NCBI GenBank assembly: GCA_013398295.1
Contig: VZSF01007912.1
Span: 85,707 to 149,706 of the forward strand
Reading direction: 5' to 3'
Source of the DNA: Chionis minor
Taxonomy: Eukaryota; Chordata; Aves; Charadriiformes; Chionididae
Length of the DNA: 64,000 bases
Each line of letters starts with the position of its first letter. The first letter of the stretch is position 1. The notes beneath the pieces were generated by a model. It had not been told where the DNA came from and did not search any database. It worked only from the letters and a program-made list of their open reading frames with translations. This document shows positions 55,801-64,000 of the stretch, in pieces. A program made the position numbers and the translations under genes.

Positions 55801-58800
55801 TGGTCTATTCAGCTTATTAGCCACTGCATGCAATTACTCTATTTGATTTTCAAAGTGTAGCTGAAGGCTAAGTAAAATGATTTCACTGTTTCCCTTTTGG
55901 CCTGAAACCAGTGAGGAAGGCAGCAACGGACATAAGCAAAGACAAAAATCTAGACCATGCTCTTAATTCTTGTTGCAGAAAGAAAGTTACAAACTTTCTT
56001 TCTTTGAAGAAATGCAATAACCCTTGGCATATTTTTTATCTGTACTGAAGTACAGAATTATACTGCATACAAAAGACTAATAAAAACTGTAAAAATGGGC
56101 AAAGTGCCAAAAAGCAGCGGAACCCAAGTCCCCCAAGCTACTTTAAGGCCACATTCAGGTGCATGTAAGTTTACAAAATCATATTTCTCTTTCCCTTCCT
56201 ACTCTCCATCATCAGGTTTTCAACAGCTTTCAGGATAACATCAAGTTATTTGCTGTCCTTTTCTTTATTTAAAAAACCACCAACAAAAAAACCCCCAATA
56301 ACATTCCAGTCAAACTGAGAATTAAGACAAGAACTGTAGTTTGTTCAATAGCACTTATTAAAACCAATTGCTTTCCAAGTCAGAGCACTACAGATCTTCA
56401 CTGCATGAGAGAGCAACACAGATACTAGTCCCTAAAACATTCAAAGGAAACTCACTGTTTCTCTCCCCATCTCTAGCACGGCATTGCAGAATTTGCCATT
56501 GGTGGTCACAATCAACATTGGCTTTAGCATCAGTATGTAGTAAAAAGAGCCAACAGCACCAGTAACCAACAAGGATTTCAAACTCTCTCTAATATGAACT
56601 GTGCTAATTTGTACCTACCCCTCCTTATAACAAGCTAAAACAGAAAAAGATCTAATTCTTCAAAACTGCCGAAACTGCAACTTGAAAGAAAAACAATTGT
56701 TGTATAACCCACTGGTCAGTTATTGGCACTGATTAATTCCAGCTACAGCTTTTGTCCTAGTAACAGGAGATCTGTCTACACAAATGACAGCTGCCTTGTC
56801 TTTCCACAGAATTGCACTGACTGCTAAATACAACATTCAAGGTGTAGCTTTTGCTGGGCGGAAGAAAAATTAATAACAACTTAATATAAACTTTCAACTT
56901 CAGAAGTGTGCAAATTTGGTACAAAGAAGTAACTTTATTCACATTTTTGTCTGGACGGATATTCAGAAATTCAAACAAGCATAAACATAAAGCCACAGAA
57001 AAACTGCAAAGAACACTCAGATGGAGATGCATATAAAAAAATTAATATGTGATTTAAAACAATTTTATACATCCCCTGGCTTTCTGTATCTTTCCTAAAT
57101 CTTCTCTTCTGACCTTTCATTACACCTTTAAAATTCTTTTCATTCTCATAAAAATTCTTGGACTTGAGAATCCTGTGTCTCCAAGTCCACTATGTTCTGC
57201 TTAAACCTGGGTAGAATATTTGACCTTCAGGTCCCAATATCTTAACAGCTAAGAATATGCTCCTTCAGAATAAGCACATAGAAGTTATTCGGTTTATTGC
57301 GAATGGTCCAAGTGATTCCTTATTTATGCATTTTGACACTGCTGCAACATCCATTCATTCAGTATTTTTACTTATCTGGCCTGCATGACTTACCAATTCC
57401 ACAGTACCCAATTCAATGTTCAATGTATAACGTTCACAAGTAACACAAGTTTCCACATATTATTCCAAATTAAGAGAGAATACAAGCCACCGCAGGACCA
57501 TTCTCTTGGACTTTTAGAAAGCTTAGCTCATCTTCTGTATGCCCTGCTGTTGAAATCAAAATTAACTAACTAAATAGGAAGACAAGAGCTAGGCTTGAAA
57601 AACTAGGATTTAGCGAAGACAAAACTGATACAAGAGGGAAAACTGATGTTAGAATAAGGGACAATGGGAAGAAAAGGAGCAGTACTAGAAGTAAATATTT
57701 CCCTCACACCACTGAATTCTCTGCTTGTTATTCATAACCTACTCCTAACTTGGTACTCTCATACTTTGTAATGCATAGGCTAAAGACCACAAACTCAGAC
57801 AAAATAGGATATATTCACAGCAGAGATGAAATTCACTTTCAGTTTAGGGAATGGAATATGTTAATAAAACTTTCAGCAACAGAAATTTAAATTCAATGTC
57901 TTATTAAAATCTGATTTTGATCACTTACTCTCTACTTTCTGCAGCAAACACCAATTAGACACAAGACAAGTCAGCATAAGAACAGCCCAAAGAGAAACAA
58001 ATAAGGAAGTACTTAATTTTTTTATTTAAACATAAAAAAGTCAAACATGAGTCATGTACTTAGGCAATCTCTTAAAGCCATCGAGGGTTTCAGAGCACAG
58101 AAGCCAACTGAACAAACAAAACTATCATAGGCCTGACATCAACATCTCAGAAAGATACTACTACATTTAGCAGTTCCAGACTTGTGATCAGTCTTACCAT
58201 GAACTCCATTTACATTTCAAATGAAAACGGCTTCACAATCAGTTATATCTGTACCTTCACAAAAAGGAGAGATTTCAGAATTCAGGGATGTTCATTCAGT
58301 CAGCGAGTCAAATATTCTACAACAATGCCAGATTTACAGGTGAGTTTGTTACTCCACGCTGTTGCTACAAACTACTTAAAGAATTGATGTACAAACCATT
58401 GATATTTGTGAGCAATTCTTTGCCACGTGTCCTCAGACTCTTTTGGATCAGACTGGGGAAATTAATTGAAATTTCATGCTGAAATGGTGTTTTTCATCAA
58501 CCTCAAACGTCTTACTGTAACCACTACTAAAAAGTAGCTGCCATGCTCTATTCTTCTGAAAGTTTTTCCAGTGCAATTATGGCATCTTAGTTAAGAGTAA
58601 CTCTACCATGAATATGGAACCTGCTAACAACAGGTTACTGTAGCGACCAGCTGTCTTACTTCATAAAAGAAAGTTTTAGGTCATCATACTCAAATTTACA
58701 AAATGTAAAATGAACTCCAAGTTTAAGTAGAACTAAGCAGTAAAACAAAACTGCATCTTTAGAAATCAGACTCCAGCAAACTCAACAGTGATCAAGAGGA

Positions 58801-61800
58801 AAAATAACAAGAATAACTAGAATACTCCCAATAAAGAAAAATCGACATAGTACAGGCACTGGCATAACACCAAGGAGTTACAATTCAGAGATATCCAAGA
58901 GGCTCCATGGGGAATAAACTCAGTCCGGCAGTTCCCAGGTCAGTGCTAGCCCTGATGTGCTCCTGGACACACTATGGAGGTACACTTACATTGCACTGTA
59001 ATCCAGCAAGGCTTTCAGGCTCCCGTCACTTAAGACCAAGACAACTCTTTACAAACCAGAGGCAATCCAGATATCAACGTAGCCATAATAATGAAGTGCA
59101 CCTCACCATTCAATACGGTGAGACAGGATGAATTTCAATGTCTCCATGGTACGGTAACTCAAGTAATCAACCCATATATAATGGCCATTTTAGTGTTCCT
59201 TTGCATTTAGTTTGTTTCTGAAGGAGAAGATGACATTTAAATGGACACTCAAAAAGAATAGAGGTTACCCCTCAAAAGCTAAAAGCTATTTATTTCTCCA
59301 TTCTAGTAATTCTTCTTGCAGACATATTTAAGTCTCTTCTTCACAACACTTAGACCTTAACTATACCCCTGACTGCTACCTCTTTTTCAAAAAGGTATTT
59401 CTAAACAATGTTTTTGGTTTTGTCTCTCCAGGTAGTTTTGCAGTAGTCAGGTTTACCGCATTTCTCAAGACATGTGTTCAAACAACATTGTATCCCAAAG
59501 AACTGCAAGACTGTTAGTAGCATCACAATTCTGTGAAGGATGCATAAGTAGTTGTTGAGTTATTGAAGGTCCTCTAGGGATTTGGTTTTGTTTGTTTTGT
59601 TCTTTAAAGAACAAGACTCCACACCAGAAATGCCTACTAGGCAAGCATATACATACTTTCTAAAAACATTCGTTTCACAACCTACCATCACCTCCCAGTC
59701 TTCTCAGCAGGAAAAATCTGGTATTTCGAGTTTGGTTGACTGTCCTATCTGCTTATAATATTAGGTTAGATGATTTATCAAACATAACTAAGCAATGGTA
59801 TGTTTAGGAAGCAATGATGTAGGGGATTACAGCAGCACATAAAGTGAGGAAGTCTTAGTCAAGCTGTGGGAAATGAAATTACTTCAGAACAAACATTTAT
59901 TGTAACCTCTTTCTTACAAATCCAAGTTTATCTTGACAAAAACTTTGTGCCTAGTTACTGAACAGGAATCATATTTAGCCTGTGAAATCTACTGCTGATT
60001 ACATGTACATGTTAACAGAGAAGTTTTTTAAAGCAATTGTACAGCTTATCTCATTCTGTTGGGGAAGAAGGATAAGAAAAAAGGGGAAAGAGGAAACACC
60101 ATTCATGTTAAGGAATTCTGCAGGCTTAATATAACCTGCTCATCTTCTAACTAGTACTTTTTAACCCTCTGTTCCCTCCCTTGAGGGAAGCAAATTTCTC
60201 TAATCTGCGTGGGTCCTCCTTACCCATTTAACTGCACATTTGATTCATCCGTTCCCATGAAAGCTTCTGCTTTCTTGGGGAATTTTAAAAATTTGAGTGG
60301 ATGTATGTGGGAAGAGTGCAGAATTCCTTCAATCCCTGCAAAGACACATCTGAAGAGAACATATGCTGGCTATATTCAAAAGGAAGACATCAAAGAAAGC
60401 AAACAGTAAAAACTACTTTATAACCTAACCATCGTAAAAATAGATGACACCATACTTAACTGTTAGCATAACTTGCTAACTACAGTACTTCAGTAGAAAT
60501 TAACATTTACCATAAAGCAAAAGTTGACACAATTACAAGCCGAGAAACGTAGAGACCAGTAAGATGTATCTTACAAAAAAGAAAGTAATCTTATAGAACT
60601 ATTCAAACTTTACAATTAATCTTTCACATTTTTATTGAGGGGAGGCCAACAAGGTCTTCCAAACGCCCAGACTAGCAGCACCAAGATCTCTTTTGCTAAC
60701 CAGCAAAGCAGTATCATTTGGCATTTGTCTGTTTCACTGCCACACCTCTGTTTCTGTGAAATACTGTTTCCGTGAAAGATTCCTTCTGAAGAAAGTATCT
60801 TTAGGAGAATGCAAGATCTCTTTACACAGAAATACATAAAATGCAAACAGAGATTCTTCTGTCTGCCTCAGTATCCTTTCTTTGTCCAAGAACTGCTGAA
60901 GTGGCAGAAACTTTCTCTACTTAAAGAGGATAAACCATGTCATTGGAATGAAAGGTTTTCACACTATACTTTTAAGTTTCACCTGCTGTTTGAATCTAAG
61001 TCTGAGAGCCATTAACCTACCTTCTTCTTGGTACCTACTAACCAAATCCAATATGAAAAAAGAGAGATACTAATGACTCCAAAGACATAACCTCCAAAGC
61101 TTATTACGCACAAGTGAAGATTATCTGACTATCAGAGTTCAACTCTTATAGCCTGACTGATGACATCCATTTGTACTATTATTTTTAAAGTGCCCAGGGT
61201 CACCTAGTTAGCCTTTCAAGCCTTGCCATTCAGCTATGAAACAAAATCAGAGGTCGAACCCTTTATGTTCTAATTGGCAGCAAAACTGCAAGATTATAGT
61301 TATAAGCTGTATTGTTTCCAATCAACTAACAAGGAAACAACACTAGTACAAGAAACGAGAAGTTGGAAATCAAGTTTCAGGATGACAGACAAAAAAGAAT
61401 TTTATGAAGATGCAGACTCTAAAATATATGACTGCCTCCCACATTACAGGCAGAGGAAGTTTCGACTACTGCAAAGTTTATATAAGTAAAATTCCTGAAC
61501 ATTAAATCATACTTAGAACAGGAAAGCAACAGGGAGCAGAAGCAATATAACTGATAAGAAAGGCAGTCAAAAGAGAACATGCAGCACTGAAAAGATACTT
61601 TTCTGAGAACTGTGAGCTCTCTGAGAACAGAGAGCATGATTTGCCCTCACATATTTCAGTAAATTAGGAACCAAGAATGTGAAGTTCCAACTGAGGCTTC
61701 TCCTACCGTCAGAGGATTTAGAGATCTCTTGCCCCTCCTCAATGCACTTTTCCTGTTGTGCAGTAAAACATAAGCTCATGCTTGTACTCTTTTCTCCCCT

Positions 61801-63819
61801 GAAGGTACCTCCCTCTATTTCATTTAGTTTCATAAAACCCATCAAAACCCCAAAATTAGCCCCCCAAAATTAACAAACCACTAGGAAGGAAGAGGGTCAG
61901 TCAAAACTTGCTCATATAAGCTTTGTTTCCACAGGAAACCATGCTAAGTTTACTAGCCCACAATCTGTCAAGAAAACATAACGGACTGAAAAGAAACATC
62001 AGACTTCTTATGTTAATGGCAAGTAAGATGCCTAATAGCTGATGACAAGTAGCATATTTGCAGGCGGGGGAAAAGAATGAACAAGATTAGGTCACGAATA
62101 AGCAGAAAATTCCCATAGTTTATTGACCTTCTACATTAGAAGTGGTTCTACAATGTAAGACTATAGGCTTCTTTCACTGTAATCATCTAAGCACATACAC
62201 TATCTCTTTTTTAAGGATTTCTGCCTCCTTAGTGCAGTTAGATGATGCCCTTCAGCCTCTTTACTATAGCACCATCCAGGCTGGCTCAAGCCTCTTTCAG
62301 TAGAAGATGGAACTAAATATTTGACTTCACGCTGAGGCGGATGAAGAATGATCACATAAATTCATGTGCTACGTGAGTTGCAGTGCCACTCAGGAAGAGT
62401 GGGAATATAAGAAAAGCTTTCTACTTAGTACTGCAGTGATCAGTGTAGATATAAACTGACTCAAGATGGTTACTGCCAAAATTTTTGCCTCAGCAATACC
62501 TACACAAGGACCCATTAATCACTAGTGTGCAGTGAGTTCTCTAGATACACACGGGAAGTCCTGTAAAAGCTGTAGCAAGAATCCCAATCTGCTGCTGAAA
62601 CACTTTGGAGGCCCCCAAAGCTAAGAAGAAATAAGACACATCAATATAGTATTTAACTTCATTACACAGACGTACGTACGTGACCCTTAACAAACAGCTG
62701 AAGTGGGTTAATTACATTATTCCCAGTTATTACCTCTAGCACTTTACAGACAGAGCTGACTGTGTAAGTGCACAGCCACTTTGATGCAAAGTCCAGTAGC
62801 CTAGCTAAGAACTGTCAGAGAAAACCATTCAAGCTAAGCTGTTGAACTTTGTACTAAAGCAGCTGGAAGCACATGCATACATTCCTTTTTGCCAAGAGCA
62901 CTATGAGTTTGGGTAACTTTCAACCGAAGTTGACAGGTAGAGTAGGAAGAAGTCATCACAGCAAGATATGTCATCATGTGTCAAGCTCCCAAAGACAATC
63001 ATTAACTTGTTCAAACCTAAGTAATTATAGCTAAATTACATGTAAACCTTTGCTCTGAGGTAACTGTTTCTAGACAATATTCCTAAACTCTAAGGATTCA
63101 TCGAAACAGAATCTTGCCCTTATTATGCACATGCACTTTTCCCACAAAACTCATTGACAGCCGAAGGCAAATGAGGACAGAATCCAGCGTCCAAATACTA
63201 CAATGTACCTGAAGACTTTTCATCCATTACATAGGCGCCTACTGTTCCTGTAGCACTCACCCTAACTAGATAACAAAACACTTCACAGAAGGCTAATGAA
63301 TTAAGCCTCAACACACCCGGTAGCTTAGCATCACCCTATTAAGGGTGAGCCCTGAGGCACCGAGTGGAAGGATAACCAAACCGAGGCCACACATATGCAC
63401 ATGCACAGAAGATCAGGGAGGTAGGGCTGGGATATTGGCTGCCAATCCAGAAAGTTTCACGTACCGGCACACAAATGTAGGAGGGGAGCAGGGTGACGGG
63501 TGAGAAAAGGAGGAAGCCCAGGGACGGAGAGGGCCGAGAGGAGGGGGCGGGGAAGCGCCCGGACCCTAACCGCCGCACGAAGTTCCCGCAGAGCCCGTCC
63601 CCGGGCAGGTCGCGGTTCCAGCCACCCCTGCAGCCCTACCCGGCCCGAACGGAGGGCCCTGAAGGCTCCGAGCACATCCCTCCCTCCCTCTTCGGCCCGC
63701 AGCGCCGCCTCGCCCACCCCAGGCCCTCGCCGCCGCCGCCCTCCTACCTTGGCCACGTAGTCCTTCACCTCATCCAAGTCCCCATTTTTGAGAGCCCACA
63801 TGAATTCCTTGTCCGACAT
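25755..63819 (-). CDS. MTPN: myotrophin (V-1), complete four-exon coding gene
   Basis: Coding exons 63748-63819, 39673-39786, 38473-38556 and 25755-25841 (complement) join to 24+38+28+28 = 118 codons plus TGA, the normal myotrophin length. The product is a small soluble ankyrin-repeat protein. From family knowledge it binds the CapZ actin-capping heterodimer and inhibits barbed-end capping, and it is linked to cardiac hypertrophy and NF-kB dimer balance. Visible features are a partial N-terminal repeat (about residues 2-30), a full repeat with the KPLHYAA signature (about 34-66) and another with [12 protein letters not shown] (about 67-99), followed by a short cap ending TLLQ. There is no signal peptide or membrane segment. 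All introns are phase 0 with GT/AG ends. The ATG at 63819 has G at -3 and T at +4, and begins MSDKEFMW. Residue 2 is Ser, whereas I recall Cys in the human protein. Identity is nearly certain because all exons match the family without frameshifts. Confidence 0.97.
29543..29620 (-). mobile_element. short CR1 3' remnant
   Basis: GCAGAATATCTCACATTGG followed by AAGGGACCCATAAGGATCAC and GAGTCCAACTACCTGCTCC matches the CR1 3' end read in reverse complement. Only about 80 bases are clear, and the right limit is vague. Confidence 0.75.
31022..31031 (+). repeat. G10 homopolymer
   Basis: Ten G followed by AGAGGTGGGAGG in MTPN intron 3. In mRNA sense this is a C-rich run. Confidence 0.8.
32766..33891 (-). 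mobile_element. CR1 LINE, 5'-truncated, minus orientation, with internal duplication
   Basis: The left end carries the reverse complement of the CR1 3' tail (ATAGAATGGTTTGAGTTGG then GGGACCTTGAAGATCATC). Minus-strand translation shows the C-terminal part of the CR1 ORF2 reverse-transcriptase protein: [19 protein letters not shown] and [20 protein letters not shown] near 33567-33809, and [10 protein letters not shown]...HWNRL near 32847-33104. The 5' end is truncated near 33891. The internal stretch 33114-33427 is repeated exactly at 33429-33742 across an N, so the real element is probably about 810 bp. It is inactive, being a truncated fragment with no complete ORF. Confidence 0.93.
33114..33742. 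repeat. perfect 314-bp tandem duplication flanking the single N
   Basis: Bases 33114-33427 and 33429-33742 look identical along their whole length at a constant offset of 315, with one ambiguous base N at 33428 between them. The duplicated unit is internal CR1 sequence. No mismatches or indels were seen on line-by-line comparison. The pattern is that of two overlapping contig ends joined by a nominal gap rather than merged. Confidence 0.92.
34855..35308 (+). mobile_element. CR1 LINE 3' fragment, plus orientation
   Basis: The sequence contains AACTAGGGTTGTTTAGTCTG, then a frame (34942-35217) with the CR1 ORF2 C-terminal pattern [32 protein letters not shown] and [15 protein letters not shown]. 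It closes with a degenerate CR1 3' tail (GACTCTATGATCTTAATAG, ending TGATTTTATGATT). It is severely 5'-truncated and inactive, and opposite in orientation to the CR1 about 1 kb to the left. Confidence 0.88.
38473..38556 (-). CDS. MTPN: MTPN coding exon 3 (residues 63-90)
   Basis: The 28 codons read [18 protein letters not shown] and then [10 protein letters not shown], the second full ankyrin repeat up to the end of its second helix. The acceptor is TTAATTTACAG directly before GCT (AG is the complement of 38557-38558). The donor is AAG|gtgaga (GT is the complement of 38471-38472). The open frame here is too short to stand out by length, so it was found by looking for the missing part of the family sequence between exons 2 and 4. 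Confidence 0.96.
38557..39672 (-). other. MTPN: MTPN intron 2 (about 1.1 kb)
   Basis: Phase-0 intron between N62 and A63 codons with GT/AG ends. Apart from a possible short plus-oriented CR1 tail near 39346-39416, I see no features in it. Confidence 0.93.
39346..39416 (+). mobile_element. possible CR1 3'-tail remnant, plus orientation
   Basis: GTTGATCCTGCCCTGACC ... CTGAAGTCCCTTCCAATAAA resembles the sense-strand CR1 3' end, in which a DNA stretch near GGTCCCTTCCAACC precedes the tail. It is degraded, lies in MTPN intron 2, and could be chance similarity. Confidence 0.4.
39673..39786 (-). CDS. MTPN: MTPN coding exon 2 (residues 25-62)
   Basis: The 38 codons start [17 protein letters not shown] and end LLLKGADIN. 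They carry the [10 protein letters not shown] core of the first full ankyrin repeat (turn and first helix) and the LEILEFLLL second helix. The acceptor AG is the complement of 39787-39788. The donor GT is the complement of 39671-39672, with context AAT|gtatgt. The frame stays open for some distance into both flanking introns, which makes the exon look like part of a longer open frame, but the splice sites and family match fix its limits. Confidence 0.96.
47204..47254 (+). repeat. A-rich low-complexity tract with C interruptions
   Basis: A-runs separated by CCCC, CCACACAC and single C make a roughly 50-base low-complexity stretch in MTPN intron 1. Confidence 0.8.
47811..48721 (-). mobile_element. 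old CR1 LINE, 3' part (left of a nested insertion)
   Basis: It begins with the CR1 3' tail in reverse complement (GTAGAATCACAGACTATTTAA, then GGCTATCTAGTCCAACGTC). Minus-strand frames near 48323-48529 retain decayed reverse-transcriptase segments such as [20 protein letters not shown]. It is interrupted by an A/C-rich patch near 48163-48216 and stops at CACAACCCTTTGA, where a younger CR1 begins. It continues to the right of that insertion. Confidence 0.8.
48186..48206 (+). repeat. (AAAC)n microsatellite inside the old CR1
   Basis: About four CAAA units (AAAAACAAACAAACAAACAA) lie inside the CR1 fragment. They probably grew after insertion, because the surrounding CR1 sequence continues on both sides. 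Confidence 0.75.
48722..48897 (-). mobile_element. younger CR1 3' fragment nested in an older CR1
   Basis: The sequence reads TCACAGAATCCTAGAATGG, then TTAGAGTTGGAAGGGACCTT and CCAACCTGGCCTTGAACA, a well-preserved CR1 3' end in reverse complement. It is only about 175 bp, strongly 5'-truncated, and sits inside an older CR1 whose sequence resumes after about 48897. Its right limit is uncertain by about 10 bases. Confidence 0.85.
48898..49145 (-). mobile_element. old CR1 LINE, more 5' part (right of the nested insertion)
   Basis: CCAGCCAATTTTCCACTAAC, CCACTTACCCAGTCCATA and the later CCTGCAGTTCCCCAGATCTTC correspond, with many differences, to consecutive internal CR1 segments (reverse complement) that normally follow the ACAACCCTTTGA segment left of the insertion. 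The element decays beyond recognition near 49145. Confidence 0.7.
55272..55320 (+). repeat. T/G-rich low-complexity tract
   Basis: TGTTTTGGTTTGG followed by T10, GTTTTGGTTGTTTG and T11. It lies in MTPN intron 1 and is the A/C-rich tract of the transcript. Confidence 0.85.
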
Positions 63820-64000
63820 CGCGGCCGCCAAGCAGAGACGGGCGGGCGAGGCGGCGAGAGGCCGGCAGCACCTCCACGGAGCGAGGGCGGCGGCGCGGAG
63901 GGCAGCAGCCCCTCCCCCGGCTGGCGGCCGCTCGCTGCCTGCCGGCCGGCGGGCGAACGAGCGGGCTGGCGGTTGGGCGGGGCGGCGGCAGTTAGGGCGG
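63480..64000 (-). promoter_or_regulatory. MTPN: CpG-dense promoter / 5' UTR region of MTPN, cut by window edge
   Basis: Base composition changes sharply here from AT-rich to GC-rich with very many CpG dinucleotides, including a GCGGCCGC octamer at 63821-63828 just 5' of the ATG. GC-box (Sp1-type) GGGCGG matches are visible at 63975-63985, at 63995-64000 and within 63543-63552. The block covers exon 1, the start of intron 1 and the 5' UTR. No TATA box is evident, as is usual for housekeeping CpG-island promoters. The transcription start cannot be placed from sequence and may be outside the window. Confidence 0.8.
63748..63819 (-). CDS. MTPN: MTPN coding exon 1 (residues 1-24)
   Basis: Reading the complement from the ATG at 63819 gives [18 protein letters not shown] and continues KDYVAK, the N-terminal ankyrin-like helix pair of myotrophin. 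The exon ends on a complete AAG codon followed by a GT donor (complement of 63746-63747, context AAG|gtagga). It lies inside the CpG-dense block. The frame remains open upstream of this ATG but has no in-frame ATG before the window edge, so this is the best start. Confidence 0.96.

Larger units (their letters stand above)
39787..63747 (-). other. MTPN: MTPN intron 1 (about 24 kb)
   Basis: Phase-0 intron between K24 and G25 codons. It is AT-rich with no additional exon that I can support. It holds the nested CR1 pair at 47811-49145, a possible CR1 tail at 39346-39416 (inside intron 2, adjacent), an A/C-rich tract at 47204-47254 and a T/G tract at 55272-55320. The first few hundred bases after exon 1 belong to the CpG-dense block. 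The rest shows nothing recognisable. Confidence 0.9.

Noticed and set aside
61250..61275. GGTCGAACCC as a tRNA T-arm B-box-like match
   Set aside because: No matching A box, acceptor stem or cloverleaf could be found around it.
63500..63760. 86-codon Arg/Ser/Pro-rich frame on the plus strand, antisense to MTPN exon 1
   Set aside because: GC-rich sequence lacks stop codons by composition, and this frame overlaps the true exon on the other strand. The residue make-up is typical of translated CpG-island DNA.
63457..63831. 124-codon frame that reads through MTPN exon 1 from an upstream TTG
   Set aside because: It includes the true exon, but the first codon is TTG and the part after residue 28 is intron sequence following a good donor. 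The true start is ATG at 63819 and the exon ends at 63748.
1..64000. CRISPR arrays, operons, ribosome binding sites, prophage or integrative elements
   Set aside because: The sequence is eukaryotic with spliced genes and CR1 retroposons. No regularly spaced direct repeats or bacterial gene layout are present.

Overview
The window is vertebrate nuclear DNA, most likely from a bird. It is AT-rich, its only recognisable interspersed repeats are CR1 LINE fragments, and no mammalian SINEs are seen. A turtle or crocodilian cannot be excluded from the sequence alone. The one protein-coding gene I can support is MTPN (myotrophin, also called V-1). It lies on the minus strand and covers most of the right two-thirds of the window. 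Its four coding exons (63748-63819, 39673-39786, 38473-38556, 25755-25841) join in phase 0 into a complete 118-residue ankyrin-repeat protein with canonical GT/AG splice sites.

Layout from right to left, in the direction of transcription: a CpG-dense promoter and 5' UTR run to the right edge (about 63480-64000). Exon 1 is followed by a ~24 kb intron 1, a ~1.1 kb intron 2 and a ~12.6 kb intron 3. The terminal exon is followed by a probable long 3' UTR reaching about 22530, where an AATAAA signal lies. An alternative signal at 23208-23213 would give a shorter form. The left ~22.5 kb is downstream intergenic sequence in which I find no credible gene. It holds simple repeats and two decayed CR1-class fragments.

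Repeats inside the gene: intron 3 carries a minus-oriented CR1 (32766-33891), a plus-oriented CR1 (34855-35308) and a small CR1 scrap near 29545. Intron 1 carries an old CR1 (47811-~49145) split by a younger CR1 at about 48722-48897. The 32.8-33.9 kb CR1 contains a 314-bp perfect tandem duplication separated by the window's single N (33428), which is very probably an assembly artefact.

I found no novel system. The points most worth checking are the duplication around the N, the nested CR1 insertion, the 3' end structure of MTPN, and a reading frame upstream of the MTPN start that stays open to the window edge. Most other open reading frames in the window are chance frames in non-coding DNA.
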